Origin: Anaerorudis cellulosivorans
Lineage (GTDB): Bacteria; Bacteroidota; Bacteroidia; Bacteroidales; Dysgonomonadaceae
Length of the DNA: 64,000 bases
NCBI RefSeq assembly: GCF_025943985.1
Contig: NZ_JAPCWE010000001.1
Location: 124,001-188,000, forward strand
Direction of reading: 5' to 3'
Of the stretch, positions 26,127-35,603 are shown piece by piece (positions within the stretch are counted from its first letter, which is position 1; every line of letters starts with the position of its first letter). The position numbers and the translations under genes were made by a program. The notes below the pieces were generated by a model. The model worked only from the letters and a program-made list of their open reading frames with translations, was not told where the DNA came from and did not search any database.

Positions 26127-26616
26127 AACTTTCTATTTTTGAGATTAAACATTATGTAAAAACTATTTTTATTCTTATCTTCACAGGGTATCAATTGTTT
26201 TTCTTTTCGTGTTATTGGTTTATTTACATAAACAACAAATGCATGCAGCTGCGTTACCAAAATATCTCAAAAACATGGCAATTAAACCGGCTGTCGCATC
26301 TTTAACACTAAAAGATGCCCTAAAAATAGCATAAATTATTTTGAAAGTAAAATTTTTACAAAGCAAATGTTATCGATTTATGGTAAATAGTATTTCCCCA
26401 ATCGAAAACTCTCCTCGCCATATTTGCACTAAACCATTGTAAATATAATTGTTAAGCTATGAGTAAACGCTTCTCCAAATGATATGAAAGGACTTCTTCT
26501 TTTTCCCAAAATACCTTTCTCTATTAAATAAATCGGTAACGGATTAAACCTCTTTGTCAAAAAAATGTTCTTTATATAAAGACAAGAACATTTTCTTTAT
26601 AAAACAACATCTAATT
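26127..26616. other. Divergent intergenic region with two hairpins
   Basis: No supported gene. An 8-bp hairpin GCATCTTT/AAAGATGC lies at 26296-26318, and an 11-bp perfect inverted repeat AAAATGTTCTT/AAGAACATTTT at 26562-26594 with an 11-base loop. The latter is 23 bases ahead of the M48 start, where it could be a 5'-UTR hairpin or an operator. No exact TAnnTTTG box was found for the minus-strand Gfo/Idh cluster. Confidence 0.55.
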
Positions 26617-27462
26617 ATGGGAACAACGAATGGCGAAGGGACAAACAGTCTTTATCCGGTAAAGTATCTCCTGACGATGGTAATCACAGTCTTTTTAATG
26701 CAAGGTTGTGGCAGTGTCCCCATAACCGGAAGACGCCAATTGATGTTGGTGTCGGATCAAGAAGTTATTTCTCTCAGTCTACAACAGTATCAGGAGTATA
26801 TCAATACCGCCAACATCATAACAGGCACATCCGAAGCTCAAACCGTACAACGGGTTGGAATGAGAATAGCCAAAGCTGTTGAAACGTTTTTGAAAAACAA
26901 CGGAGCATCTTCGGAAATAAAAAACTATACATGGGAATTTAAATTGGTAAAAGATAACAGCATAAATGCTTTTGCGATGCCCGGCGGGAAAGTAGTGGTT
27001 TATTCGGGTTTATTACCGGTAACCCAAAACGAAGCTTCGTTGGCAGTTGTCATTGGGCACGAAATAGGACACGTCGTAGCCAAACATGCTAATGAACGAA
27101 TAAGTCAACAGCTTGCTCTTCAATACGGAGGTGCTGTAGCAGGAGAATTATTGGGAGGGGTTGCGGCTACCCAAATCGGACAAACCGTATTCGGTCTTGG
27201 AGCTCAAATGGGTGTTATGCTTCCCTACGCACGTAAACAGGAATACGAAGCCGACGAACTTGGACTGATTTTCATGGCAATGGCGGGTTATGATCCACGA
27301 GTAGCTATCCCTTTCTGGACAAGAATGGCACAGAGTTCACAAGGCGGTAAAATTCCCGAATTTTTGAGCACACACCCAACCGATGCCAAACGCATCAGCA
27401 ATATGGAAAAGATTTTACCTAAAGCGTTGAAATACTATTCATCTTCTCAACCGATCAAGTGA
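26617..27462 (+). CDS. M48-family zinc metallopeptidase lipoprotein
   Basis: A 281-residue periplasm-facing protease of the LoiP/BepA type, involved in outer-membrane protein quality control in other bacteria. The signal peptide ends in the lipobox LMQGC, followed by the family's VPITGRRQLMLVSDQE. The zinc site is HEIGH, followed downstream by the third ligand in YEADELG. I chose ATG 26617; an in-frame extension to 26554 would run through an 11-bp inverted repeat and adds nothing recognisable. The last 24 bases overlap the convergent DUF4293 gene. Confidence 0.9.
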   Translation: MGTTNGEGTNSLYPVKYLLTMVITVFLMQGCGSVPITGRRQLMLVSDQEVISLSLQQYQEYINTANIITGTSEAQTVQRVGMRIAKAVETFLKNNGASSEIKNYTWEFKLVKDNSINAFAMPGGKVVVYSGLLPVTQNEASLAVVIGHEIGHVVAKHANERISQQLALQYGGAVAGELLGGVAATQIGQTVFGLGAQMGVMLPYARKQEYEADELGLIFMAMAGYDPRVAIPFWTRMAQSSQGGKIPEFLSTHPTDAKRISNMEKILPKALKYYSSSQPIK

Positions 27463-27894
27463 TCTTACCAAAACTTCATCTTCCCCGATTTTTCGTATCG
27501 CCAGATAACTCAAAATAATGGCAATGGCCGGCATAATTATACCTATACCGACTTTTTCGAAAGTAGTATCGGCCTCGGGGTTACGCATAAATATAAGGAA
27601 TAGGAAGAACAAATAAAAACCGACCATAAGAATGATATTCATAACGGTCAATCGTATTTGCAAAATTCTTTTCTTATACAGGAATACGACAATTAATGAA
27701 AGTATGGCACTAATAGCACCCAGGGTGAATAATCCCCATGTGTTGAAAATGAGTTCACCATTTAGATAAAACCCCATTGCTTCAAAAGTAACGGGTTGCC
27801 CATTAAAAGTAAACGTGGCAAGCGGCAAAACAGAAGCCAGCACCATACATGCCGCAGCCAGGAGCAAATAGATCGTCTGAATACGTTGAAGCAT
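27439..27894 (-). CDS. DUF4293 membrane protein
   Basis: A 151-residue protein with four membrane helices (about residues 8-25, 50-72, 80-100 and 112-132). It starts MLQRIQTIYLLLAAACM, the hallmark of DUF4293. The function is unknown. It begins 2 bases after the omega-like gene's stop, a frequent pairing in Bacteroidota, and its 3' end overlaps the M48 gene tail to tail. Confidence 0.85.
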   Translation of the reverse strand: MLQRIQTIYLLLAAACMVLASVLPLATFTFNGQPVTFEAMGFYLNGELIFNTWGLFTLGAISAILSLIVVFLYKKRILQIRLTVMNIILMVGFYLFFLFLIFMRNPEADTTFEKVGIGIIMPAIAIILSYLAIRKIGEDEVLVRSLDRLRR

Positions 27895-27896
27895 AA

Positions 27897-28229
27897 TCAG
27901 AATAATTCTTTTTCTTTGGCAGGATTACGATAATAAATTTCCCCTTTTTCCCATTCATCAATAGCAATGAGAGTAGGTTTCGGTAATTTTTCGTAGAAAC
28001 GCGAAATTTCGATTTGTTCGTGGTTCTCAAACACCTCTTCGAGATTATCCGAATAAGAAGCAAATTCTTCTAATTTACTATCCAGATCGTGTTTCATTTC
28101 TGCAGCAATCTGATTTGCTCTTTTACTTATAATCACCACCATTTCATAAACATTTCCCGTTGGTTTGGATAATTCCCAAATATTACGGGTCTCTGTATTT
28201 GTGCTTGCGGTTATTTTTTTGTAATCCAT
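27897..28229 (-). CDS. RNA polymerase omega/Rpb6-like subunit, Bacteroidota type
   Basis: A 110-residue protein starting MDYKKITASTNTETRN with the Rpb6-like core GNVYEMVVIISKRANQIAAEMK. This is the diverged omega equivalent of Bacteroidota, which helps assemble and stabilise the RNA polymerase beta-prime subunit. It is encoded between bamD and the DUF4293 gene on the minus strand, 62 bases after bamD. The order bamD-omega-DUF4293 is a common arrangement in this phylum. Confidence 0.88.
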   Translation of the reverse strand: MDYKKITASTNTETRNIWELSKPTGNVYEMVVIISKRANQIAAEMKHDLDSKLEEFASYSDNLEEVFENHEQIEISRFYEKLPKPTLIAIDEWEKGEIYYRNPAKEKELF

Positions 28230-28291
28230 TTAGCTAATTTATGGGTTTAATTGTTACTATATACTCTTTTTTACTTCGATGCAAATTGAAT

Positions 28292-29110
28292 TCATTCCGG
28301 CAAAGCGTCAATTTTTTTCTGAGCTTCACGATAATATATTTCTGCCTCTTTCATATATTTTCCGTCGGGAAAAGAATTTTTATAATTGAAATATTCATCT
28401 ACCACCATACGATAACGCTCGGGTTGAGCCGCACGTGTACTCCTTTCGGCATATTCATAACGGGAACGCAGTATCGTCATTTGAAAATCTTCCGCATATT
28501 TTGAAAAAGGATAACTTTTTAATCCTTCGCGAGCCGTTATCACCGCCGACTCATAGTTGTTCCCCATATAATTCCCCAATTTCAAGTATAATTGAGCAGC
28601 CAACAACTCTTTGTATGCCAATTTTTCCTGAAGTTCGAACAAGTAATCTTTGGCTTGTTGAGTCCGTTCACTTTGAGGATACTTCTCAAGATAACGTTGA
28701 AATTCGGATATGGCCTTATAGGTTTTTGTTTGATCGAGACGAGGATCGGGCGAATCGAGATACATGCCGTAAGCAGCGTAAAAAAGTGCCGGCTCGGCAT
28801 ACTCTCCTTTCGGGAAAGTGTTATAATACGTAGTAAACGACTCTGTTGCCATTACATAATCCTTTGAATTGTAATAGCTTTGTGCCAAAAGATAAAGCGA
28901 CTCCTCAGCCCGTGCCGTACCCTTAAAAAAAGGAACCAGTTCTTGAAGCAAGGTTATTGCACGATCATACTTACCTGCTTCGAAATATTTTTTGGCATAC
29001 GTATATTTCAATTCCAAATCGGTACTTTTCAGTATTTTGTTGTACTCACCGCATGAGCTCACAACAAGAGAAAACACCAAGATGGAAATAATTTGAAACT
29101 TTCTTTTCAT
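28292..29110 (-). CDS. bamD: Outer-membrane assembly lipoprotein BamD
   Basis: A TPR lipoprotein of the BAM machinery that folds beta-barrel proteins into the outer membrane. The start at 29108-29110 (MKRKFQIISILVFSLVVSSC) gives a clean lipoprotein signal peptide with lipobox VVSSC; a frame extension to 29170 does not. Five TPR-like repeats follow, including YAKKYFEAGKYDRAITLLQ and AISEFQRYLEKYPQSER, typical of BamD/YfiO. The length is 272 residues. A -7-like box sits at 29131-29138. Confidence 0.9.
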   Translation of the reverse strand: MKRKFQIISILVFSLVVSSCGEYNKILKSTDLELKYTYAKKYFEAGKYDRAITLLQELVPFFKGTARAEESLYLLAQSYYNSKDYVMATESFTTYYNTFPKGEYAEPALFYAAYGMYLDSPDPRLDQTKTYKAISEFQRYLEKYPQSERTQQAKDYLFELQEKLAYKELLAAQLYLKLGNYMGNNYESAVITAREGLKSYPFSKYAEDFQMTILRSRYEYAERSTRAAQPERYRMVVDEYFNYKNSFPDGKYMKEAEIYYREAQKKIDALPE

Positions 29111-29130
29111 CAAAAACCATTTTAGGCATG

Positions 29131-29138
29131 CAAATTTA
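29131..29138 (-). promoter_or_regulatory. Putative -7 box (TAAATTTG) for bamD
   Basis: An exact TAnnTTTG match on the minus strand, 20 bases before the chosen bamD start. It supports that start over the longer reading frame. Confidence 0.45.
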
Positions 29139-29243
29139 CGGAAACTTTTACAGATAAACTCATCTATCAACCAATTTTATTCTATTTTAGGATTTTGAAT
29201 CTTTTCTCCTTCTTCTGTCTCGTTGAAAGGTAAATTATTTCCT

Positions 29244-29945
29244 TTATCCCATGCGACTGATTTTTCGAAGTTTGTCCTCATCTATAATCTTGATTTTTCT
29301 TCCATCAATAGCGATTACGTGTTCATCTACAAAATTAGAAAGCGTACGTATGGCATTCGAAGTAGTCATGTTCGATAAGCTTGCCAAATCTTCGCGAGCT
29401 AAATAAATATTTATGGTAGCACCATCCTCTTCCAATCCATAACTTTCTTTCAAAAAAAGAAGCGATTCGGCAAGACGGCCACGAATATGTTTTTGAGTAA
29501 GATTCACCACCCGCTGGTCGGCTATTCCGAGGTCTGTTGAAAGCATTTGAATGAAAAGCATGGCCAAATGACTGTTTCCCAACAACATCTTTTCAATGAT
29601 TTCCATTGGAATCATACACACCGTTGAAGGTTCAAAAGCAGCTGCAGCGGTAACATAGGGTTCATGTGCAAAATATGCCCGATATCCGAAATACTGAACG
29701 GGGCGAATCATACGAATGATCTGATTGCGTCCTCCTACACCGGTTCTGAAAATTTTCACTTTCCCTTTAAACAGACACATCAAATCTTTAGGAATTTCAT
29801 TCTCGCAATAGATGAGTTCGTTTTTTTTGAAATTCACTATTCGTGCATTCTTTCGAAGCACTTCACGTTCATCATCCGATAATACTTTCCAGATATCGGA
29901 TAATGAAGATGACAAATCTATCCCATTTTTCCTCTTTGCCGGCAT
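29244..29945 (-). CDS. Crp/Fnr-family transcriptional regulator
   Basis: A 233-residue regulator. The N-terminal cyclic-nucleotide-binding-type beta-roll spans about residues 30-135 (KKNELIYCENEIPKDLMCLFKGKVKIF). After the long dimer helix comes a winged HTH at about 165-225, with recognition region LASLSNMTTSNAIRTLSNF. It has no N-terminal cysteine cluster of the Fnr type, so it does not look like an iron-sulfur oxygen sensor. The effector is unknown. It is divergent from the DUF5686 gene and has a -7 box at 29974-29981. Confidence 0.88.
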   Translation of the reverse strand: MPAKRKNGIDLSSSLSDIWKVLSDDEREVLRKNARIVNFKKNELIYCENEIPKDLMCLFKGKVKIFRTGVGGRNQIIRMIRPVQYFGYRAYFAHEPYVTAAAAFEPSTVCMIPMEIIEKMLLGNSHLAMLFIQMLSTDLGIADQRVVNLTQKHIRGRLAESLLFLKESYGLEEDGATINIYLAREDLASLSNMTTSNAIRTLSNFVDEHVIAIDGRKIKIIDEDKLRKISRMG

Positions 29946-29973
29946 ATCTGTTTTAGAACAATGTTATATAACA

Positions 29974-29981
29974 CAAAAATA
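29974..29981 (-). promoter_or_regulatory. Putative -7 box (TATTTTTG) for the Crp/Fnr gene
   Basis: An exact TAnnTTTG match, 28 bases upstream of the ATG on the minus strand. Confidence 0.45.
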
Positions 29982-30108
29982 CAAAATATTTTATGAGTGA
30001 ATAGTGAAAATAAGAATATAATTTATTCGTTTATGATAAAAACCTTGTATTTTAATATATTTAGCATAAACAATCCCCCTTTTCACGTAATTTTATTTCA
30101 GTTTTAAA

Positions 30109-30138
30109 TTTAGTTTTCCGAAATAATGCATAAATTTG
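30109..30138 (+). promoter_or_regulatory. Promoter candidate for the DUF5686 gene, nearly leaderless
   Basis: TAAATTTG at 30131-30138 matches TAnnTTTG, with TTTAG at 30109-30113 near the -33 position. The -7 box ends 8 bases before the ATG at 30147, so the transcript would have little or no leader. Confidence 0.4.
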
Positions 30139-30146
30139 TTTGAAAT

Positions 30147-32279
30147 ATGCAAGGTAAACGCTTTATCATATTCGTGTTGGTGTTTTTTGCTTCGTTATGT
30201 ACCTTTGCCCAAAACCTGATCGCTGTAGATACCCTAATGAAAAGAGTCAGAAGTACCGGCGAAAGATACAATGAATGGGTTCAAACATATGAAGCCGAAG
30301 TATATATGCGTACATACGTTGAAACGGTCAAAAAGAATTTTTTGTATAAATTCACCCGTTTTGTTCCCCATTTTGTACTTCACGATCCAAAATCAGACGA
30401 AGCCATCATCGAAAGCATAAGCCGACTCAACTATACATATCCTCACAATTATACCCACTATATTCAATACGTGACGGGGAGCCTTACCAAAAAAAAGGAT
30501 ATCGAAATGATTCCTTTTAATATGCTGAATATAAACGTTTACGCCCAAACTACTTATGACGGGAGTTTTATTCTGCCTTTGCATCATGTTTCGTCAAAAT
30601 ATTACCGATACCGCATCAAACAAACCTATTACGACGAAAATGAAAAAAAGACATATTATGTTGTCGAGTTTTCTCCGGTTTACACCAGTTCGAAGCTACT
30701 AAAAGGAGTTACGGTCATTGAAGAAGGAACATGGCGCGTAATCCGTTTTTCGGCCGAGTGGGAAGAGATGATGAACGATTTTCGTTTTGAAATTACCATG
30801 GGTGATGGACCGATTACCGCATATCTCCCTGTACATTTCATCATCTACAAAACTACCTGTTATCTGGGGAACGTCGTTGCAAATCGTTATCTGGCACAAA
30901 TCAACTACACCGATATTGTCCTGAACGATCATGTTATGAAAGAAAAGAGCCTGGATATCAGTTATCTATACAATACAATCGAGAGTTCTCCTTCGATACA
31001 CAACGATTCCCTTTTCTGGGAAAAAATCCGCCCGATTCCTCTTCAGGCAAAAGAATCCGAAACCATCGAAAATTACAAAAAACAACAAAATGGCGACTCG
31101 ATTACCAACAACCCAAAAGCACAGCAAATCGCCAAACTGATAACCGAGGATTCCCAATATCGATACAAATCGACTCAAATCCGTTATAGCGGACCACTTA
31201 ATCCCTCCATGCTCGGTTACACCTCACCGGATGGGATTACCTACAAGCAAAAATTATTTTTAAAAGTCGATTTAAAAGACAACAAAGATTTGTATCTCGA
31301 TGCTTTCGCGGGATACATGTTTAAAAGGAAAGAATTTTTTGCCGATCTTTCCATGAGATGGAACTACAACCCTGCCCGTATCGGCAACCTTTCCTTTTCC
31401 GTAGGAAGCGGTAATCGCACATACAGCTCGCTCTTCGTGGAACAGGTGCAGGATAGCCTCCTCAACAAAGGACTTAAATTCAGCGATATTTCGGTCGATT
31501 ACTATAAAGATTATTATTTTCGGCTTCTTAACGATATCGAACTCGTTAATGGCCTGATGTTGGGAACCGGTATTGAGTACCATATCCGCAAAGGAAACGA
31601 AAATACAAAAGCATTACGCACATCAAGCACCGATAACAATGGCGTAGAAGAAATGTTTGGAACCCAATATGATTTTTTACCCTTTATTCGGCTTTCATGG
31701 ACACCACAACAATATTATCGTTTCGATGGTCCTCAAAAGATTCCGGTTCGTTCAGACTACCCCACTTTTAAAATCGAATTTGCCCGAAGTATAAAAAACA
31801 TGTTGGGAGGATCCTCTGCATATAATCGCCTTGAAATCGATGTGAGTCAACATATCCCATTCGGATTATTGAAATCGCTTCAATATCATGTAGGAGGCGG
31901 AATATTTTCTAACCAAAAAACGGAATATTTTGCCGATTTCGTCTATTTTGCCAAAAACAACTTCCCTCAAAATTGGGAAGACGGCATCGGCGGCAATTTC
32001 AATCTCTTACACCGCAGCCTGTATAACGCTTCCGATTCGTATTTTCAGGCACATGTCATGTTCGAAACCCCTTTTCTTATCCTGAAAAATGTATCCCCCA
32101 TTTCACATGGTGTGCTCTCCGAACGATTATATCTCAGTCAATTGTATACTCCTCAAATCATTTCGTATACCGAAGTGGGGTACGGCATCGGAAATCGATT
32201 CTTCAATACGGCTGTTTTCGGCTCTTTCCACAAACACAATTTCAGGGAAATAGGAGTTAGAATGCTGCTTACATTCTGA
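30147..32279 (+). CDS. DUF5686-family outer-membrane protein
   Basis: A 710-residue exported protein with signal peptide MQGKRFIIFVLVFFASLCTFA. The N-terminal part (about 25-330) resembles the periplasmic DUF5686 region (YNEWVQTYEAEVYMRTYV..., YYVVEFSPVYTSSKLLKGVTVIEEGTWRVIRFS). The C-terminal half is a predicted beta-barrel with alternating aromatic strands, ending IGVRMLLTF. The carboxypeptidase-regulatory domain that often precedes DUF5686 is absent. The function is unknown; related proteins are co-inherited in Bacteroidota outer membranes. It is monocistronic and converges on the DUF389 gene. Confidence 0.75.
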   Translation: MQGKRFIIFVLVFFASLCTFAQNLIAVDTLMKRVRSTGERYNEWVQTYEAEVYMRTYVETVKKNFLYKFTRFVPHFVLHDPKSDEAIIESISRLNYTYPHNYTHYIQYVTGSLTKKKDIEMIPFNMLNINVYAQTTYDGSFILPLHHVSSKYYRYRIKQTYYDENEKKTYYVVEFSPVYTSSKLLKGVTVIEEGTWRVIRFSAEWEEMMNDFRFEITMGDGPITAYLPVHFIIYKTTCYLGNVVANRYLAQINYTDIVLNDHVMKEKSLDISYLYNTIESSPSIHNDSLFWEKIRPIPLQAKESETIENYKKQQNGDSITNNPKAQQIAKLITEDSQYRYKSTQIRYSGPLNPSMLGYTSPDGITYKQKLFLKVDLKDNKDLYLDAFAGYMFKRKEFFADLSMRWNYNPARIGNLSFSVGSGNRTYSSLFVEQVQDSLLNKGLKFSDISVDYYKDYYFRLLNDIELVNGLMLGTGIEYHIRKGNENTKALRTSSTDNNGVEEMFGTQYDFLPFIRLSWTPQQYYRFDGPQKIPVRSDYPTFKIEFARSIKNMLGGSSAYNRLEIDVSQHIPFGLLKSLQYHVGGGIFSNQKTEYFADFVYFAKNNFPQNWEDGIGGNFNLLHRSLYNASDSYFQAHVMFETPFLILKNVSPISHGVLSERLYLSQLYTPQIISYTEVGYGIGNRFFNTAVFGSFHKHNFREIGVRMLLTF

Positions 32280-32289
32280 TAACGAAAGC

Positions 32290-33639
32290 CTATTTGGTCG
32301 CTTCTTCAAAAAGAACCTTCACGTCTTCCCTCTTCAATCTGTTTTGCAACCAGGCTTCAATTTTTCGTTTATCACTGATACGCAACGAATTACGTGGTAC
32401 ATTGAAAACAACAAGTGGTACTCTCGATGACTGCCTGAGTGAATCTTTATCAAAAACAAACGAATGGGTTTCAGCATAGGCACAACCTTGAATTTGAGGA
32501 TACAACGGCCTTATTTCTTTCAATATCTTCTCACCCGTCATGGGTATACTCAGTATACTGTCAATCTGATTTTCACGCTGCCTCAATGTAAACGTAAGCG
32601 CCATGATCTTGTTATTCAATATTTCGGTTTCCGTTTGATATTTTCGTGTTTTTTCTTCAAGAAGTGATGCTTCAAAGCCTTGACGTATAGTTATTTTAGA
32701 CGTATCCAGCCGATAAGCCAATGCGCGTTCCTTTATCATCCTTATTAACGAATCCGACAAACCGTACCCCGAATAAAACAACTCTACTGCACCGGTAGAA
32801 GAACTCACCCGATTCCCCTGTAAATAATTACCTTCGAGCACAGATACCTCATCAATAAAAGTGCGCAAATTTCGCGAAAACTCCTCTTTTTTTACCAACC
32901 GGTAACCAAAAAAAATGCTGGGAACAAAAGTAGCCAGAATTATGGCAGTAATACCATGCGTTACTTTTCTCTTTTTTTCCGGATCAACAATGGTACGAAT
33001 GGGAAATTTCAAAAATCGACATACGATTAAAGCAGCAAAAGCTATAAAAACCGTATTAATGGTAAACAAATATAAAGCTCCGAAAAAGAAATTCCATTGA
33101 AAAGTTGCCAATCCATATCCTGCAGTACAAATAGGAGGCATCAGGGCAGTGGCTATGGCAACACCCGGTATCACGTTACCTTTGACCTTACTGCTCACAG
33201 CCACAATTCCTGCCAAGCCCCCAAAAAGAGCAATAATTACGTCATATATAGATGGACTTGTTCGGGCCAATAACTCGGAATGCGCTTCATTCAATGGCGA
33301 AAGTACAAAATAAAATGCTGAAGTAAGCAGACTTGCACCAACGGCAAAACCCAGATTTTTCAACGAGCGCTCAAACAGCGGAAAATCATATGTTGCCAAA
33401 CTATACCCCATCCCGTTAATCGGTCCCATCAGAGGAGAAATCAACATGGCGCCGATTATTACTGCCGTAGAATTCATATTCAATCCCACCGAACAAACCA
33501 CAATGGCAAACATAAGGATCCAGAGATTAGTACCCCTGAAAACGATCCCTTGGGTTATATTCCGATAGACGGCATCATACCCTTCAAGTTCGGAACGAAG
33601 ATCAAACCAGTTGAATAAATTTTTGAGCGTTTTCCTCAT
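32290..33639 (-). CDS. DUF389 membrane protein
   Basis: A 449-residue inner-membrane protein. About six hydrophobic segments lie between residues 38 and 250, with the DUF389 motifs NMNSTAVIIGAMLISPLMGPI and VIPGVAIATALMPPICTAGYG. The C-terminal 200 residues are a soluble, partly coiled-coil domain. The molecular function is unknown. A -7-like box is at 33658-33665. The gene ends 10 bases from the convergent DUF5686 stop. Confidence 0.88.
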   Translation of the reverse strand: MRKTLKNLFNWFDLRSELEGYDAVYRNITQGIVFRGTNLWILMFAIVVCSVGLNMNSTAVIIGAMLISPLMGPINGMGYSLATYDFPLFERSLKNLGFAVGASLLTSAFYFVLSPLNEAHSELLARTSPSIYDVIIALFGGLAGIVAVSSKVKGNVIPGVAIATALMPPICTAGYGLATFQWNFFFGALYLFTINTVFIAFAALIVCRFLKFPIRTIVDPEKKRKVTHGITAIILATFVPSIFFGYRLVKKEEFSRNLRTFIDEVSVLEGNYLQGNRVSSSTGAVELFYSGYGLSDSLIRMIKERALAYRLDTSKITIRQGFEASLLEEKTRKYQTETEILNNKIMALTFTLRQRENQIDSILSIPMTGEKILKEIRPLYPQIQGCAYAETHSFVFDKDSLRQSSRVPLVVFNVPRNSLRISDKRKIEAWLQNRLKREDVKVLFEEATK

Positions 33640-33657
33640 ATCTCATTTTTATAAAAG

Positions 33658-33665
33658 CAAAACTA
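33658..33665 (-). promoter_or_regulatory. Putative -7 box (TAGTTTTG) for the DUF389 gene
   Basis: An exact TAnnTTTG match, 18 bases before the ATG on the minus strand, so the leader would be short. Confidence 0.4.
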
Positions 33666-33689
33666 CAAAAAAAATCGACTGAACGATAT

Positions 33690-33718
33690 AAAAAGTGCAG
33701 CCGGAAACCTCCGGCCAC
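33690..33718 (-). terminator. Terminator of the padR-pspC operon
   Basis: The minus strand has GCCGG/CCGGC arms extended by GTG/CAC flanks, then TTTTT. It lies about 37 bases after the PspC-protein stop. Confidence 0.75.
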
Positions 33719-33754
33719 ACAAACACAATGAATTTAAAAGTAGCGTCTATAAAA

Positions 33755-35560
33755 TCAATGTAGAGTAACGTCTTTTAAGTAGGCATTGAACGATTTGTCG
33801 ATTTCAACCGTTTTACCTGTCGGCACAGCAATCTCAATAGACAATCGCTGATTTCTATAGCCTTGTTCGATAGGTACGGAAAAAAATTCGGGCAACAGCA
33901 ACAACGAATCCCGCTGAACAAAAGGGTATGAAAAATCGGCGAGTTTGGCTTTTGCCAATTTCATACTCTCCCCTGAACAAGCCGCAACCATATGCAAATG
34001 GAATAAAGAATCACGGCTTTCAATCACTTTCAACCTGATATTGGAAAATAAAAGAGAATCCTCGTTTTCGGTATAATAGGGAAGCCGAAGAATTTCGTCA
34101 TCAATCCCCCAACCTATTTTGAACGTATTATAATCGTTGGGATATTTCATCATTTCCACATACAATTTATTGCCGTTAAAGGGGGAAAGTTCAATCTCTC
34201 TTTCGTTAAAACCGGTTACGTTGAATTTTTCTCCAACTTTCATAGCCAACGTTCCTGCCATCACAATCCCCAAAATCCATAAAATCAGCGCAAAAACTCC
34301 TATTAACGGCCTGAATTTGGCTTTCATCATGCGTCTTACAATCCACGTGATGATGGCCACAATAGGAATTACCAACACAAAAATGAGCGAAAGCCACAAC
34401 AAGGTGTTTTCATATCCGGAATCGATAAACAGTGATTTCAACGGCATAAGTTCGAAGCCGGCAAACAGGAGTCCTACAGCCACTGCTGCCAAAATAAGAA
34501 CAAAAAAACCCGCAGCAGCAAAAAAGACAATTTTAATCAAAAGAATCAACGCATTCACACAACCCGACCTTCCGGACGATGGCGCTTCAGCAGCTTCCGA
34601 GAGTGTCACTTTCGACGCTTGTTCCGTTTGATTTTCGCTCTTATTTTCTGCCTTATTTTTGACGCTCGCAACATTATCACTCACGGTTTCACGAATGGAT
34701 TTGATGTAGTCTTCCTCGCCCATCATTTCGAGTTTCTGCTTAACGGTCTTCGCCTGAGGGGTAATAATCCAAAGAATAATATAAACGAGAAGTATTCCCC
34801 CGTCTATTTTCATGCTCCAATCGCCATGCGGAATAGGGAATATTTTATCCCAGATAAAAAATGGAAACGAAGATATAGCCGTAAAACTTAGTAACAACGG
34901 GATAAGGAAAATCAACCGCGGAATCCACGAATCAATTTTAAAATAAGCCGCCAATCCGCTGCAAACACCTCCCAACACCCGGTCACCGGGATTTCTGTAA
35001 AGACGCTTAATCCCGCTCCAATCCAATGGTTCGGCTTTCAATACAATCCACAAAACAATATAAACCCAAAACAAGACACTGAAAAACAATACAAAAATCA
35101 GCCGTATCCATGTGGGGTCAATCTTAAAATAGTTGGCCAAACCACTGCATACACCGGCAATCATTTTATTGGTTGTATCGCGACGCAACGAACGTGACTG
35201 TTTTTCTTCCTCGGGTTGATTTTTCGGCAACTCGGATGAAAAATGGGGTTGTTGCGCATTTTTATCTTCGGTACCGGCATGAGTTGTTTCTTCATATTCG
35301 GTATCGAAATCTTCGGGCTTGCCGATACCGTTGATAATTGCTTCTACATCTTCATCGGTTATACAATTGATACCGTGTTTCAAGCGATTCCCAAAAAGTT
35401 CGGCGATGCGGTTTTCGATATCGTTCACAATTTCGTCTCCACCCTCTTCGCGCGAAAAATAACTTTTCAGGCTTTCGATGTATTGAGTCAATATTTCAAA
35501 GGCAGTTTCCTCAATAGCTATTACTTGACCTTGAAAATTAATGCTGATCACTTTTTTCAT
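33755..35560 (-). CDS. PspC-domain membrane protein with two PspC repeats
   Basis: A 601-residue inner-membrane protein. An N-terminal cytoplasmic part (1-120) is followed by two consecutive PspC domains, with near-identical starts MIAGVCSGLANYFKID (about 135-150) and VLGGVCSGLAAYFKID (about 196-211), each with hydrophobic helices. Further membrane segments lie at about 335-375 and 385-440. A C-terminal extracytoplasmic domain completes the protein. PspC-type proteins sense envelope stress. The gene is downstream of a PadR-type regulator (43-bp gap), an arrangement that suggests the regulator controls this protein. Confidence 0.85.
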   Translation of the reverse strand: MKKVISINFQGQVIAIEETAFEILTQYIESLKSYFSREEGGDEIVNDIENRIAELFGNRLKHGINCITDEDVEAIINGIGKPEDFDTEYEETTHAGTEDKNAQQPHFSSELPKNQPEEEKQSRSLRRDTTNKMIAGVCSGLANYFKIDPTWIRLIFVLFFSVLFWVYIVLWIVLKAEPLDWSGIKRLYRNPGDRVLGGVCSGLAAYFKIDSWIPRLIFLIPLLLSFTAISSFPFFIWDKIFPIPHGDWSMKIDGGILLVYIILWIITPQAKTVKQKLEMMGEEDYIKSIRETVSDNVASVKNKAENKSENQTEQASKVTLSEAAEAPSSGRSGCVNALILLIKIVFFAAAGFFVLILAAVAVGLLFAGFELMPLKSLFIDSGYENTLLWLSLIFVLVIPIVAIITWIVRRMMKAKFRPLIGVFALILWILGIVMAGTLAMKVGEKFNVTGFNEREIELSPFNGNKLYVEMMKYPNDYNTFKIGWGIDDEILRLPYYTENEDSLLFSNIRLKVIESRDSLFHLHMVAACSGESMKLAKAKLADFSYPFVQRDSLLLLPEFFSVPIEQGYRNQRLSIEIAVPTGKTVEIDKSFNAYLKDVTLH

Positions 35561-35603
35561 TACTGTGGCAGTATTTATTGCTGAAATTATTTAATGAAAT
35601 GGT

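Noticed and set aside
29111-29170. Upstream extension of bamD to 29170
   Set aside because: It would bury the lipoprotein signal peptide and run through a promoter-like box.
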